From Gnetum montanum (Eukaryota > Streptophyta > Gnetopsida > Gnetales > Gnetaceae), in assembly GCA_015680685.1 (NCBI GenBank), contig MNCI01002923.1, forward strand, positions 1,068,959 through 1,132,958: a stretch of 64,000 nucleotides of DNA, written 5' to 3'. How positions within the stretch are numbered: the first letter of the stretch is position 1; every line of letters starts with the position of its first letter. Shown piece after piece: positions 45,313 to 58,192 of the stretch. Below the pieces are notes generated by a model, which ran no database searches, had not been told where the DNA came from, and saw only the letters and a list, made by a program, of their open reading frames with translations. A program made the position numbers and the translations under genes.

Positions 45313-45434
45313 GGTTGTGCAATTGTGTGTGAATTTGTATATGACTGTTTATAATTATTTCTTCCTAAAAGATATATCGTTATTTCCTATATAACAACCT
45401 TGTATGATATATCTAATCTAGATAACTAGCACCA

Positions 45435-45452
45435 TCCCTGAAAATAGTGCCA
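45435..45452 (-). other. Primer-binding site of F (tRNA-Asp type)
   Basis: TGGCACTATTTTCAGGGA on the minus strand, one base from the LTR. Confidence 0.7.
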
Positions 45453-45453
45453 A

Positions 45454-46257
45454 TGATGAGTGGCAAGGTACCCCTACACTCAACCATATGAATACGAGCG
45501 TTTCACGCATGATCTGGTCGAACTTCACAGACAGGCTAGTTGTGGTATCAAGACAGTTATCATTAGGTCGCAGTTCGCTATCTTCCCACCTGAACTAGTG
45601 TTAACTTTATCATGTATGATTTAGTCCAAAGTGAGGTGTATGATGTGTTTCTATGCTAATTCTACTCCTAAGGACAATGGAAAGTAATATTGACTAAGCT
45701 AAGAGAGAAAGGGTGAGAGAGAACCTAAGCTAACTTAAGTGCGATGAGCATCTGTTCCTTAATCATCTATACATATCTTGGACCTTGTGCTTGAATATCA
45801 CTGGGATTACCAAGCACAGATCCTAGGTACGCTACTCGGTTACCAAGTAGTCACACTTAAATGCTCATGATCAAGTCGTACTCATTCCACGTTTAACAGG
45901 AGTTTAGGATAAGAAGAGATTAAATAAGAAAGTAGTAAATAACAACTAAATAATTAATTAATTAAACTAAGTGAATGCTGCAATGATGAAGTAATCTTGA
46001 TCTTTATTGCCGGCCATGTGCGTGTCCAAGTACGCCACACTTGAATAAGGATGTCGTACAATTACAATCACCACACTGCGAGCATACACTGGGAGGAAAA
46101 GGGTTGAGAGGAAAAACCAAAAACTAAAAACACAACTTAACTCTAATACCTATCGAAAATTTTTACCTCTTATTTATAGATGAGGAGATAGGCTATGATA
46201 TCGTGTATGTGATATCACATACGTGATATCGCGGTTGACTAAAATGGTGACTCATCA
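45454..46257 (-). repeat. 5' LTR of F
   Basis: Plus-strand ends TGATGAGTGG and GACTCATCA. The TATA box is at 46171-46178 (minus), with three or four GATATC units at about 46197-46230. Confidence 0.92.
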
Positions 46258-46499
46258 GTATTCAAGTTAACTTAAAATCAAAACTAATGTTGATAAGAAG
46301 ATTATAACTAGTAATAAAAATTCTCAATGTAAGATTAAGTGAGAAAGTAATAGTAATGCATTGATCTCTTGTGGATGTAGCTTTACTAGAAATTATAGTA
46401 TATTATCATAACTTTTTATTGCTACTGTAAATTCCTTTGCTACTTTAGTTCAATCAAAGATGTTAAAAGTGATGTAAATGTTGTTGAAACTAGGAAATC

Positions 46500-46700
46500 C
46501 TCATTAATAGTAAATTGTTTTCCTCTCTTGATTTTTTAAAATATTAATTAATTTTATAATGTATTTAAACTTCTCAAATTATTGGGACTTTGTGACTAAT
46601 CCATAAAGCTAGGTCATACGAGTAAAGTCATTAATGAATAATAAAAAGTATTGCTTGTTCTCCCTTGTTTGAGATGGGAACAAACTAAAAATATTAGAAT
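46500..46700 (-). pseudogene. Ty1/copia integrase core fragment
   Basis: A minus-strand frame reads LFINDFTRMT then LYGLVTKSQ and FEKFKYIIKLI. This matches the copia integrase pattern F-I-D-D-F-T-R...K-S-E-x-F-x-x-F-K. About 50 codons are recognisable. Bounds are approximate. Confidence 0.65.
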
Positions 46701-46779
46701 TAATTAACTTCAACAATAATATTATTATTTCAAAAACTTTATTATCATAACTAGTTATTTTTCATAACTAACATCAGGT

Positions 46780-47890
46780 TTCAACTACACATATTACCAT
46801 TCAATCATATAACTAGAATCTAAAATGTACTTCGTTAACATAGAAACATGAAACATATCATTCATTAACTACAACTACTACAGAAGGTCAATCTGATATG
46901 TAGCTTTACCAATTCTTTTTAAAATCAGAAAGGGATAAATGTAGTGCATGCTAGTTTTTCTTTCTTACCATATATCATAATTTCTTTTAAACGTGAAACT
47001 TTAAGAACTAGTTGATCTTTAATGTTAAATTTTAATGGTCTTCTTCTATTATTGGCATACTTGGTGAATCTATCATGTGTTGCCTTTAATACATCTCTTA
47101 CAATCTTGATATATTGTATTGCCTCTTTAATGATGTCTATGCTAGTTTTCTATCTATCCTCTATAGTATTCCAACATAAAGATCTATGTTAAGGTCTAAC
47201 ATACTACACTTCATATCATGTTGCTTTCAAACTAGTCTAATAATTGTTGTTGTAAGAAAACTTTACCAAAGTAAGAACTTTGTCCCAATTTTATTTGTAA
47301 TATAGAGTATAATATCTAACCATATTTTCCAAAATTTGATTCATCCAATCTATTTGACTATATTTCTATGGATGATAAGCTAAGTTAAGATTCAACTTAG
47401 TATCCAAAATCTTTTAAAAGACTACCAAAATCTAAAAGTAAACTTTACATTCCATTATAAAATAATCTTAGTCAAAATACCATGAAATCTAATAATCTCT
47501 AAAAGAAATAAGTGTACTATCTCTTTGTTACTTTCATAGCTAAGAAATGAAAATATTTGGTCAAGAGATATATGACAATAAGGATGAAGTTGATCCCACT
47601 CATAGTACAAGGTAATCCTGTAATGAAGTTTATGCCAATAATTTTCCACTTCCATTCTAGAATGATGTGAGAATGAAGGTAACCATAAGTTCTCTAATGC
47701 TTTGGTTTGATGTATTAGCACACCAAACACTTAGCCCCAAACTTGTCCACATCCTTCTTCATTCCAAGCCACCAATAGTATTTCTTAATATTTTGGTATA
47801 TCTTCTTATTGTTTAAATGAATTTGAAACTTTTTCAAGTTAGATTTCTCAAGTAACTTCTATATGGTTGAAACTAGAACATAAAACAAAT
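46780..47890 (-). pseudogene. Ty3/gypsy integrase remnant (Tekay/Del-like)
   Basis: On the minus strand, YYWWLGMKKDVDKF followed by KCLVC (about 47790-47730) is the zinc-binding end. EVENYWHKLHYRI and later frames cover the core (about 47680-47300), and KRIGKATYQIDLL followed by FHVSMLTKY (about 46920-46820) is the C-terminal domain of chromovirus-type integrases. Heavily broken. It lies just upstream of F's LTR in the same direction but belongs to a different family. Confidence 0.75.
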
Positions 47891-49580
47891 TGTAATACAA
47901 AGATATAAAATTAAAATTAAAAGCATAGCAAACAAAGGTACATGGTACAAACATAAGATATAGGCTAGTCAAACAACACATCAATGGTTCAAGTCACAAG
48001 ACATATCAACTAGGTGTCAAAGATTAGTAGCAAAAGCTTAAATCAATCAATAATAAAATGATCTAAGAATTTGAACCTCAATGACAATTCAATGTAGCTT
48101 TAAACTTAAATATTTGGAATATCAGTTCTTATTACTTGAGATTACTAGTGAGATTTGACTACTTCTTGTCAATTTTAATCATGGCAATAAGATGGTTCCA
48201 AGAAACTCTCTATATTTTTTTGCAAACAATTCAATTTTTTTGGGCGATGATTGATGAGATAACAATGAACTATCTTGATTTTAACTACAATAGTGGTTAT
48301 GCGCAATATGTATGAAACTTTGACTTTTTTAGAATCTAGTAATATCGATCTCAATCACTAAATTGATTGGCAACAATATTTTAATGAGGATATTAATTTT
48401 TATTGATGGGATTGATGTCCAATAAAAAATGAAAACTGAAAAAAAAAAGTATCTGAAACAAGTTTATCCAAGGGTAATTGAACATTAAATCTTCTAAAGC
48501 TTTGATTATATGATCGATGTAGATTAAAAATCTAAATGGATGAACTAATTCAATTATGCAATGAGATTAGTTATGACATTAAACATGAATATGTATCATG
48601 AGCTTCTAAAACATGTTAGAATAAGAACCTTGAGAGAAAGTAAAGGTGCTTCAACCCTTAAAGGGATTTAGATCTAGATTCTAATGATCCAAAACTATTT
48701 TCAAAGTCAAAATACATCAATCTTGTAAGTAATTCAAGCATGTATCATCCAAGTTCTTTTTAAAATGTGAATGAAAGAAGAGATAAAGAAAAGCTCCAAA
48801 TGATTTTCTCAAAACCTCCACAAATGAACATGAAACATTGATCCAAATGTGATAAATGCATATCCTCTAACATGTAGTGCTTCTAGAATAAAAAATGAAT
48901 GAAATCCTTGCTAGAATCAGAGATATAAAATATTAAACACTTCTAATTAATCATCTAATCATAGATTATTCATTTATAAAACACTAACATATGTAATTGA
49001 ACATCTTGTGAAAATGAGAGACATGGAGTAAAAACTATTAAAATGTGATCATTAAGATTTGTGAAAAAGCATATTATGAGAAATTGTAAAAAATGGATGA
49101 GAGAATTATGAGGATCTTAAATCATTTTAAGAAATTCTTGCTGTAAGAATGTGAAATACCAAAGAAAATAAATTCTTATAAAAAACTTAAGAAACCACCA
49201 ACACACTCCTCTTATATTTACCTCCAAAATTATGCAAAGTGTTATGAACATGTTTAGAATAAAGAAGAGGACTCCTTCAGATAGTACTTGAGAGTGCTTC
49301 ATTTTGATGGCAATTAAATGTGGGATTAATGATCCATTTACAAAATTAAAGTATGCACATGTACTTACATGAATTTAAATATAAATTTTAAACTTTGCAA
49401 AAAAAAAAAAAAAACTAACCTAATGACTCCTTATGACTTCTAACTTTGAAAGTTGAAAAAATATAACATAAAACATAGAGTTGAGAACAACATATATGGT
49501 CAATAATAGGATACATCTTATACTATTTCCAACTCTAGGAATGGGTATCTAGAACTATGGTCTTACATCCTTCTTCCCTT
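47890..49580. other. Unassigned AT-rich region
   Basis: No gene recognised. A 16-A run lies near 49398-49415. Probably old retroelement sequence, but I cannot assign it. Confidence 0.45.
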
Positions 49581-49589
49581 AAAAATATT

Positions 49590-50110
49590 CCTCTTGGAAA
49601 ATCTCAAGGTGTGTAGTACAGAAATTTTTTATCCACTTTCCATGTTTCTTTTTATACATTGTGTCTCTCCTAAATAATGTTTATCAAGGAATCACCTTGC
49701 TTCTCAATCTCCTTTAACTACTTCCAAATGGGATCCACTATATGAGTTCTTTTTCACCGTTCGCCTCTTTGTAGAGCTAGATCTTTGTTTATTTGTAGTT
49801 TCTTCAAATCATCTTTGATTTTTTTTCCATGTTTTAGTCTTCCTTTCAATGTCACTCGTGCAATAATAATGTAGAAACCTTTATTTATAGGCTTGTTGTA
49901 TGATCTTCTTTACACATGTCCAAACCATCTGAACCCCCATTCTTATAGCTTATCTAAAATAGAAGCCACTTCAAGTCTTCCTCTAATGTTTGTATTATGT
50001 AGGTTATCTCTTCTAGTAACATTCAACATTTATTGAAGCATTGAAATATTTTCCACACCCATTTTTTATTCATGCCTTTTTTATACTGTCTAAAATTTAG
50101 TGCATATAAG
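49590..50110 (-). pseudogene. LINE reverse-transcriptase 3' fragment
   Basis: On the minus strand the translation reads IRGRLEVASILDKL then GFRWFGHV, followed by a basic segment and ALQRGER. This matches the C-terminal block of plant LINE-type RT proteins (RxxVGVASIxDKMREARLRWFGHV). Stops interrupt it. Only the C-terminal end is visible. Confidence 0.75.
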
Positions 50111-50339
50111 AATAGGTATTAAGATCATGCAAACTATTATTGCTTAGGAAATAGGATTGGTTTTTGTATACAAAATATGACTGTTTATTCTGTTATAAAA
50201 TGTTTTATTTTAGTTACCCCTTTGCATGTATTTATTGAATGCCTATTATTTTTCTTGTTATTTTTTTGATATTATTTACTATTTTTTAGAGTTGAAAATT
50301 TTATTTTTATGTAATGTCTTTCTAGCCTAAGCCAAAGTT

Positions 50340-50375
50340 ATGGGGTATTACAAGTTGGTATTAAAGCTTAGGTTT
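50340..50375 (+). other. LTR end and tRNA-Met-type primer-binding site
   Basis: GGGGTATTACA ends an LTR-like stretch and is followed by TTGGTATTAAAGCTTAGG, a decayed TTGGTATCAGAGC site. The LTR start is not identified. Confidence 0.5.
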
Positions 50376-50975
50376 CCTAACCTAGGACTATGTACTATTT
50401 TTGCTAGATTCATCACATGTATTCTTGTAAGATTGAGGAGATTTGTGTTTCAATAGTATTACCAAATTTCATGTCAATCAATACATGAGAAATATTCCTT
50501 TCAATGCATACATGTCAAAAATTTATGATTCACATCTACAATATTTACCATTGACATATGTAAAAAGTCACAAATTTATTTGATGTAAAAACTTAATTGT
50601 AAAAGTCTATGTTGTAGTTGCCACAAGCTATGGTCCTATCCCTAGCTTTGGCCCCATCCCTAGCTTGCATGATGGTTGTACAATAGCATGTATAATGAGA
50701 TTTCTTTAAGTTAATTTTCATATGAATTTGATATTTAACATGATATGAGTTGTATAGGAGCTCTATTTAAGTTTCTTTGATGATAGAGCTCACATTTAGC
50801 ATTATATGAGTTGGACTTAAAGAAGTGAGTAAGTGATGTTAATTAGATATTATAAGAGAGGGTACATAATGTTGTAGAAGTAAAATGGTATGATGTTCTT
50901 TAGTCAATTATTATAATTACCAAAAGTTAAAAATAGCAAAGTCCTAGCATCAATTGTGAGTCCTTCCTCTTAATA

Positions 50976-50980
50976 CATGG
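50976..50980. repeat. Target-site duplication CATGG (left of D)
   Basis: Matches 58188-58192. Confidence 0.9.
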
Positions 50981-51880
50981 TGATGAGTGGCGAGATACCC
51001 CTACACTCAACCATATGAATAAGAGCGTAGCACACATGATCCGGTTGAACTCTGTAGACTAAATGCCTACACGTCCCATGGAACACTTAGGGTTAATTAT
51101 TCATTGTCTTCCCAAACTTACTTGTAGTTTTCACGATGTATGGTTAAGCAAGTCTGAGGTATATGATTTTTATAGTTTTTTATGTTTTTATGTCTTCTAT
51201 GCTAAAGGGTGAAGGGTTGATAAACTAAGTACTAACTCTAACTAATGAACTAAGTCTAAATTACCTAGCGTCAGCATCCATTCCCACTTACCGTACACAC
51301 CCTGAACTAATGTAACCATGGCTACCAAATGCTAATCATTACTAGGATCACCACGTGTAATGCACGTGCTCAAAGCGGTCATAATAAGGTACTTAACTAG
51401 CCTAAGAGCGATGAGCATCTATTCCTTGATTATCCGTACACATCCTTAAATGCTCATAATCAAGTCATACTCATTCCGCATTATGAAAACAATAAATAAC
51501 ATGTAATAAATAATAGGCAATAAAATCCTATTCCATGCACTGCAAGGTTTATCCAAGAAGCTCATCTTTATTTTCGTACACAACTTGTGTTCAGGTACAA
51601 TGTTGCTCCAATAAAGATCCGTTCACTTTAGGACTCCTACTGCTAGCACATGGAAAATATTCTATCTCTAGAGTGATCAATCTACTAGAGTTTCCCTACT
51701 TCTAGCCAGGGATGGGGAAACAAGGGAGAGCTGCCTCTTATTTATAGATATGACAGCACACCGTAATATCACGTACATGATATAGTGGGGAAGGATGCGA
51801 TATCGCATACGCGATATCATGAGGGATGTGATATCGTGACAGACATGATATCATGGCCCATGCGATATCGTGTCCCATCA
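50981..51880 (-). repeat. 3' LTR of D
   Basis: Plus-strand ends TGATGAGTGG and GTCCCATCA. TATTTATA at 51739-51746; a GATATC array lies at about 51765-51870. It lacks the internal duplication found in the 5' LTR. Confidence 0.93.
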
Positions 51881-51893
51881 TACCCCCATGACT
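51881..51893 (-). other. Polypurine tract of D
   Basis: On the minus strand AGTCATGGGGGTA abuts the 3' LTR. Confidence 0.85.
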
Positions 51894-52069
51894 AAATGAA
51901 AACTCATCCTCGAGTTCATTACAATAATATCGGGAAGGTATGGGATTATTGACTCAATAGAAACTAATGGGATGACATGTGAACGGATCATCATTACAAG
52001 ACTTGACAAAACTAGTGTTCATGACAACAAGGGTGAATACCTTATTACATTGACATCAGGCCTCAGTTG

Positions 52070-52430
52070 CCAGCTTAAGAGAAAGAGAGAGAGAAAGAAG
52101 TGTTTCTGCTACCAACGCCAAGAGTGCGCCTTTTGTTGTCCATCCGTAAGTGCACCATCGCTTTTGCTCCTTGCATAGCTACTTCAGCACTGCTCCATTC
52201 CAAGTGTTCCTTCCAGATCCTCTCCATTGTTGTATGATTGCCATCTACACACACAACATAATCTTATATTAGCAAGGGTAAATGAATCATCATGTAATTC
52301 ATACCTTGCTTTGGTGTAAGTCCATTGGCTAAGTTGTGGTATGGCTGATTTGGATCTGGAGATATAATATTGATGACTACCGAAGGTGTAGGGGTTAGGA
52401 AAAAATTAAAAAAAATTAGGTCTAGGAGAA
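52070..52430 (-). CDS. Small 3' ORF of D, possibly spliced (sORF)
   Basis: Homologous to the small ORF of A. The first segment includes SPDPNQPYHNLANGLTPKQ (to 52305); the second starts DGNHTTMERIWKEHLEW (from 52244). Between them are 60 bases (52304-52245) that start GTATGAATT, contain GCTAATATAAG and end TGTGTGTAG. The only in-frame stop shared with A lies inside this gap. No known domain. Confidence 0.45.
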
Positions 52431-52449
52431 AATCAAAAAAATCGGGCCC

Positions 52450-53805
52450 CATACCCTCATGACTAATCGCGAACCTTCGGTAGCGCTAGAATAGAGAAAG
52501 AAAAGAAGTAAGAAAGATAGATAAAAACGGAAAACTATGACATTGATGAAATGGATGTCAAGATGGAAATGAAAAAAATAAAATTAATTACAAAAATGTT
52601 AAGGGAAAGAATTTAACAGGTGCACCAAATAGGAATGTCAGTGGGTCCTCCCCAAAGCAAGTTCATGCCCTTGATTCCCTAACAAACCCACATTCAAAGA
52701 GTCCATAGGCTCTAGGAATGTCCTTTGGAACAAGAGTTAAAGTCTTAACCACAAGAATTTACCAAAAAGAAAACAATGTATCTACCAAAATATACACTAA
52801 TGATACAACTAGCAATGAGGTGAATAATGGAGAGAAGGATGGAGAGAAGAGAATAGAATGGAATCCCAAGAACAAGGTGGTGTACATACCCTTGTGGATT
52901 TCATGATTAATGTGACTTGGAAAATCTCATTCCAACTCTAGCCTCAAACCAACCACATCCAATTACTTTGCATCAATGCATTTGGCCAATCCATCCTCTT
53001 GAAGAACAAGAATGCATCTCCAAAAGCCACCACCATTCCGATGAAAAAAATGAGGAGAGAATGGGAAGTAAGAAGGGCCTTAGTTAGAGGGAATGTTTTT
53101 GGTTCCATAACTAGTGCTTGTAGCCCAAGTTTATTTCATTTAAGGGGTGTGCTTTGAATTCCCACTTCTTCTTCTTTTATTTTTTTTCTTTTTTGTGTTT
53201 TGTGTTTTTATGCATGAGAACCACACCATGCAAAGACTTCCTATTTTTATTGACTCAGCTTCCAACAATTGGGTAATGTCGGAATGGTAAGAAAACTCAA
53301 GAAGAAAACATCCAAGCACCCAAGAGAACGGCCAACACAAATGCATCAAGTTCCCTTGAAGTCACACCCTTTTCAGTCCTCAAGTCCTTCCTTAGTTTGA
53401 GAAATGCCCAGTCACCGATTCATTAAAGTTCTTATTTTAAAAAGGAAGCGTACATTTCCAAGCCAAGAGAAACCATAGAACTGGTGGATGGATGGATGAA
53501 GTGGACTCATTTCCTATCATATCAAAAGAACATACCTTAGTATCAACATCATAACTTAAAGGTGAAAACTAAACATTAGCAAGCAATATGAAAAACAATT
53601 CATACCATTTTTCCACACACTTATTGGATGACGAACTTACATGGTGGATCACACATACACACACACAATGGAAAAATATAATGATGTTGTAAAATAAAAA
53701 TAAGAAAAGTTAAAGAAATTGTAAAACAAAAACATGTGAAACAAAAATGTGTAAAAAAAAACTAAAAAGAACTAAGGGCCCCATATGATTAGCATAGGTG
53801 TCCAT
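52450..53805 (-). other. Non-coding 3' region of D
   Basis: Collinear with A 8640-9970. It includes a CA run (about 53650-53665), the CATCCATCCACC complement and A-rich runs. No gene. Confidence 0.75.
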
Positions 53806-53859
53806 CTCCCCCATGACTGAGTTGTAAGGGAGTGATCTGAAATAATGAGCATTTATTTG

Positions 53860-54545
53860 AATTTCTAAGAAGTTTCCATCTTCTCCCAATTGATGATTTT
53901 ATATTAAGGGGTGGAATTTGGCAATTCTCATATTCTAATGTGTCTATGCCTTCGTTGTTGGCATGGTTTGTTTCCTCAGTTTTTTCCATGCATATTTGGT
54001 TGCTCCTTCTAGTAGCTATCAACCACAGGGTGTCTACTACTTGTTGTGTGGTTGCTGCATATAGGCACTTTCATATGTCGATGTCTTGTGCACACCGATT
54101 GCACGCAGGCAAGGTTAAACTTTGTATTACCCATGATTTCTGCATGCAATGACACCCTGTGTCACTATATGCAATGCATGGAACTCTCTTCCTCTCAATT
54201 TTCCCAAAAGTATTTTTCTTTGATATTTCTAGGGAAAGATTATGGATTCCTAGGTGTGAATCGATTGTACTCAGCCATGCCCTTCCCATTATGGTTGGGA
54301 AATCCATTTATCATTGTTTATTTGGATCACCAGGAAATCAGTTGGATATGACCAACCACCCATAGTGGTAACAATGTCCTCAACCTTTCCCAAAGGAACA
54401 ATGATGGACTGGTCAGCTAGCTCTAAGCAAATATTACTCTTCTTGAGTGGAGGCAGGTTCCAAGTTTTATACAATTCTTATGAGATTAAGTTGACTCTGA
54501 AACCTGAGTCAAGAAGAGCCTTATGTGGTTCATTTCTGGTGACTT
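53860..54545 (-). pseudogene. Protease region of D
   Basis: Minus-strand segments HKALLDSGFRVNLIS (about 54530-54485), LPPLKKSNICLELADQSI, GGWSYPTDFLVIQI and IMGRAWLSTID cover the retropepsin-like domain. The active-site triplet is D-S-G, allowed in retroviral-type proteases. A frameshift lies near 54300. Confidence 0.8.
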
Positions 54546-55059
54546 GAATATAAACTAGAGGGACCCCAAGATCAGATAATTTCTTGGGAAGGTGGCCATC
54601 TTTAATTTAGTTGGTAACTGTATGTGTTAACATAACGATATGCATCGAGCATGATTTCTTGTTTATCCTGAAATCTTGTGAGGGTGAGGGCTTAGTTGGA
54701 TTGTTGGTCCTGAGGAAATGTTTTTTTGGCATAACATTGTCAGGACCAACAAAGGGTTTAGGATTGGAAGCCCTTGTATCATTGGGTTGTTGCGGTTGAG
54801 TGGGAAATACCCTTAGAATTTTTGGAGCAATCAATGGTGGAGCTATTGACGTGAGAGGTGCAGATGGTTTTGGAGGATGGTATACATGTGGGGTGTTCCT
54901 TCCAGGAGGGTAAGTCTAATAATATTCCCAAACTAGGTAGTAACGCGGTGGAGTTGCGTAACCCATAGAGTTACTTGGAGGAATTGACTATTGCACATAA
55001 TATCCATATGGGTCTGGTTGTCGATAAGGATACTGATGCTTCGGCAATGGCATCCCCCA

Positions 55060-57077
55060 TGACTGTGGGTATTTCCACTGCTAATGTTGTCTAATGGGTG
55101 GTGGTGGAGTTCCACTTGGATAATATGTTAAGATTTTGTGAAACTATCTTGGGTTACCTTGGGGATAAGGTAACCTATGGGGTGTCTACCATTTGTTGAG
55201 TCTCGGGTTAAGTGCATACACCCCAGACTCTTGTAGATGTGATATGATTAGAAAACATCCCTTAGGATGGTCATAGTAGCAAATCTGACATCCACCGTCA
55301 TCTTCTATGTTAGAGTCCACAGCCTCATCAGAGATAGTAATTTTTCCCTTACCCTTGTTACATGCAAGGCCTGAATCACTTCGCTTTGTCTTACCTTTGT
55401 CACTACTTCGTTCCTCCTTAGACTCTTCTATGATTTTCAAGAAACTTTCAAGTCTGGAGTCTAAGGAATCCCATAATTGGTCCATCTTAACCAATACTTT
55501 TGTTGTTAATTTTTGGATCGGTAAGGTTTTTCTATTCACCAACACTTCGAGTGGTGACTCATCCTCCTTATCACAAAATCTCACTCCCTTCTTTCGAAGG
55601 GAGGGATCACGGTTGTATTCTTCTGCTTACCTTCTTCTTGTGCTACTTATTCCAAAAAATAATGTACTTCATGGGCTCTAAGTTGTGATAGTCTCCCTTG
55701 GGCATAAGTCCCAAGGGTTCTTCTAGTTTCATGCCATAGCCCATCCACGATGTGGCAAAGTTGATCTCGTTGAGCATATCCATGGCCGAGGCAACGATGT
55801 AACAATGTGTAGCAGTGGGCCATGGAAGCATCCAAGAGTTCATAAGTACCTTTTTTTCATCCTTGGATCTTCTTATGCAAATTGGACACTCTGGAGAACG
55901 TCTAATATTTATCGTTGAAGAGTTCTAGCATCATGCTCCACCTCCTGATGGTTTCTAGTTCTAAGGACTGATACCAATTCTTTGCTTCTTTGGTGAGTGT
56001 CCTGGGAAATAACTTAAGTTTTTTCCACTCATTCTCTATATTCTGCAAGGCACAGGCATCGTGGAATGCCTATAAATGATGTTGCAGATCAGCGTTGTAT
56101 CCCCCCTCAAAGCATGGGATATTGTTCATGTCCAAATGCTTGATTTGACTATCTTTTAAATGCCTTGTGGGGATTCTTACTACCTCCATTATGTTAAGCA
56201 TACTTTAGATTTCAAGTAGGGGCTCTTCATGATCATCTCTTTTATGATGCCTATGATGTTTGTGTTGTTCCCTACTTTCCCTACATTCTTACCCTTGTCC
56301 TCTCTCTCAACTTTCCTGTCGAGGTCTCTCATCTTTCCTACCTTTATCCTCTCCATTGTGCTCATGATGGCTATGCCCAAATGTGGAAGGAGAGGGTGTG
56401 TGATGAGATGAAGGAGAAGAAGAAGGGGAACCATTGCCATGATGATGTTTCTTACCTTCTCTTCAGCTGCTACGGCCTTGATCATGGTGACTATCTAAAT
56501 GCCTGTCCTTAGCATGAGTTGTTGTTCCCTCTGTGAACAGTTGGCATTCACAAGGATCAGAACCAGTGTGATGTATCGTTGATCATAGGTTTTGATACCC
56601 AACCTCCTCACCATCGTTAGGAGGAGGAACATCATTTGTTAGAGAACTCGTGATAATGGGTTCCTCATATCCTATTTCGCTAAGGACATGCGAACCTTTG
56701 CCCTTCAACAGTGTATGTTGGATCTCTTGCCTTAAGTCCCTCATACGTTGTGCTTCTGTGGGATGGTAATCCCTCATATCAAAGTCTTCCACAATGTATT
56801 CAACAAATAATTCTATCATGCTAAGCTGTGCCAAAGCACGAAAGAGCATGTTAGGGACTGATCGATCTAGGGGTAACAAGATGTTACCTTGCAAATCTCT
56901 CCATCGCAGCTATTCATCTTGATGGAGGATAAAGGTAAAGTTTGGAATATACTCATCAGGATGAGTATAAACTATCTTGTATTGTTTAGGACTTGGCTAA
57001 TTTAGGTTATGTGTTTTTGACTGTCGACTGTCTTTTGTATTATCCCTAGGTGATGTGCTCTTGTGAGAAGAAGGCAT
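55060..57077 (-). pseudogene. gag of D
   Basis: Start ATG 57077 (MPSSHKS), as in A. Segments: an N-terminal region open at 56894-56583, a His/Ser/Arg-rich stretch (about 56490-56200), the capsid domain (about 56150-55650, HCYTLLHRCLGHGYAQRDQL), and a charged linker open at 55584-55186. That linker ends with the knuckle C-Q-I-C-Y-Y-D-H-P-K-G-C. Frames shift several times. Confidence 0.88.
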
Positions 57078-57198
57078 TGTTATCTATCAGTGTGTTAACT
57101 ACCATTATATAATTTTTCTTTAATTAACTCGAAGGTTCATTTAGGCTCCCAACGATGTGAGTGATATCCTATGTTTTATTCAACACACAAACATTTAG

Positions 57199-57216
57199 TC
57201 CCCGGAAACGGTGCCA
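57199..57216 (-). other. Primer-binding site of D (tRNA-Asp type)
   Basis: TGGCACCGTTTCCGGGGA on the minus strand, only two mismatches to the tRNA-Asp(GUC) complement. Confidence 0.88.
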
Positions 57217-57217
57217 A

Positions 57218-58187
57218 TGATGAGTGGCAAGATACCCCTACACTCAACCATACAAATACAAGCGTAGCACACATGATCCGGTCAAACTCCATAGACTAAA
57301 TGCCTACACGCCCCATGGAACACTTAGGGTTAATTATTCATTGTCTTCCCAGACTTACTTGTAGTTGTCACAGTGTATGGTTAAGAAAGTCTGAGGTATA
57401 TGATTTTTATAGTTTTTTATGTTTTTATGTCTTCTATGCTAAAGGGTGAAGGGTTGAGAAGCTAACTAACTCTAACTAATGAACTAAGTCTAAATTACCT
57501 AGCATCAGCATCCGTTCCCACTTACTGTACACACCCTGAATCGATGCAACCATGGCTACCAAATGCTAATCATTACTGGGATCACCATGCATAACGCACA
57601 TGCTCAAAGCAGTCGTACTAAGGCACTTAACTAGCCTAAGCGTGATGAGCATCCGTTCCTTGATTATCCGTACACATCCTTAAATGCTCTTAATCAAGTC
57701 GTACTCATTCCGCGTTACTAGAAGATAAGGGTGAGAGAAAATCTAATCATGATGAGCATCCATTCCTTGATTATCCGTACACATTCGTAAATGCTCGTAA
57801 TCAAGTTGTACTCATTATGCATTATGAAAACAATAAATAGCATGTAATAAATAATAGGTGATAAAATCCTATTCCATGCACTGCAAGGTTTATCCAAGAA
57901 GCTTGTCTTTATTTCCGTACACAATTTGTGTTCAAGTACAATGTTGCTCGAATAAAGATCCATTCACTTTAGGACTCCTATTGTGGGCACATGGAAAATA
58001 TTCTATCTCTAGAGTGATCAATCTTCCAAAGTTTCCCTACTTCTATCCTAGGATGGGAAAACAAGGGAGAGCTGCGTCTTATTTATAGATATGACGACGC
58101 ACCGCGATATTGCGTACGCGATCTCGTGGGGAAGGATGTGATATCGCGTACACAATATCGCGGCCCATGCGATATCGCATCCCATCA
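57218..58187 (-). repeat. 5' LTR of D
   Basis: Plus-strand ends TGATGAGTGG and GCATCCCATCA. TATTTATA at 58080-58087, with five palindrome units between it and the LTR end. A block of about 108 bases is duplicated in tandem (about 57641-57717 and 57750-57829), giving 970 against 900 bases in the other LTR. Confidence 0.93.
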
Positions 58188-58192
58188 CATGG
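58188..58192. repeat. Target-site duplication CATGG (right of D)
   Basis: Matches 50976-50980. Confidence 0.9.

Larger units (their letters stand above)
40690..46257 (-). mobile_element. Element F: 3'-truncated B-family copy
   Basis: On the minus strand: LTR (46257-45454), primer-binding site, ORF1 (from 45312), non-coding region, internal promoter-like array (41935-41851) and the first part of ORF3. Similarity to B's ORF3 stops near 40690, and no 3' LTR follows. No pol is present in the retained part. Confidence 0.85.
50981..58187 (-). mobile_element. Element D: complete pol-less Athila/Tat-like retrotransposon
   Basis: A 7.2 kb sister of A in the opposite orientation with both LTRs (58187-57218 and 51880-50981), primer-binding site, gag from ATG 57077, protease, non-coding region, small ORF and polypurine tract, flanked by CATGG. 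No RT or integrase. It is less decayed than A: longer open stretches and only two mismatches in the primer-binding site. Confidence 0.93.
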
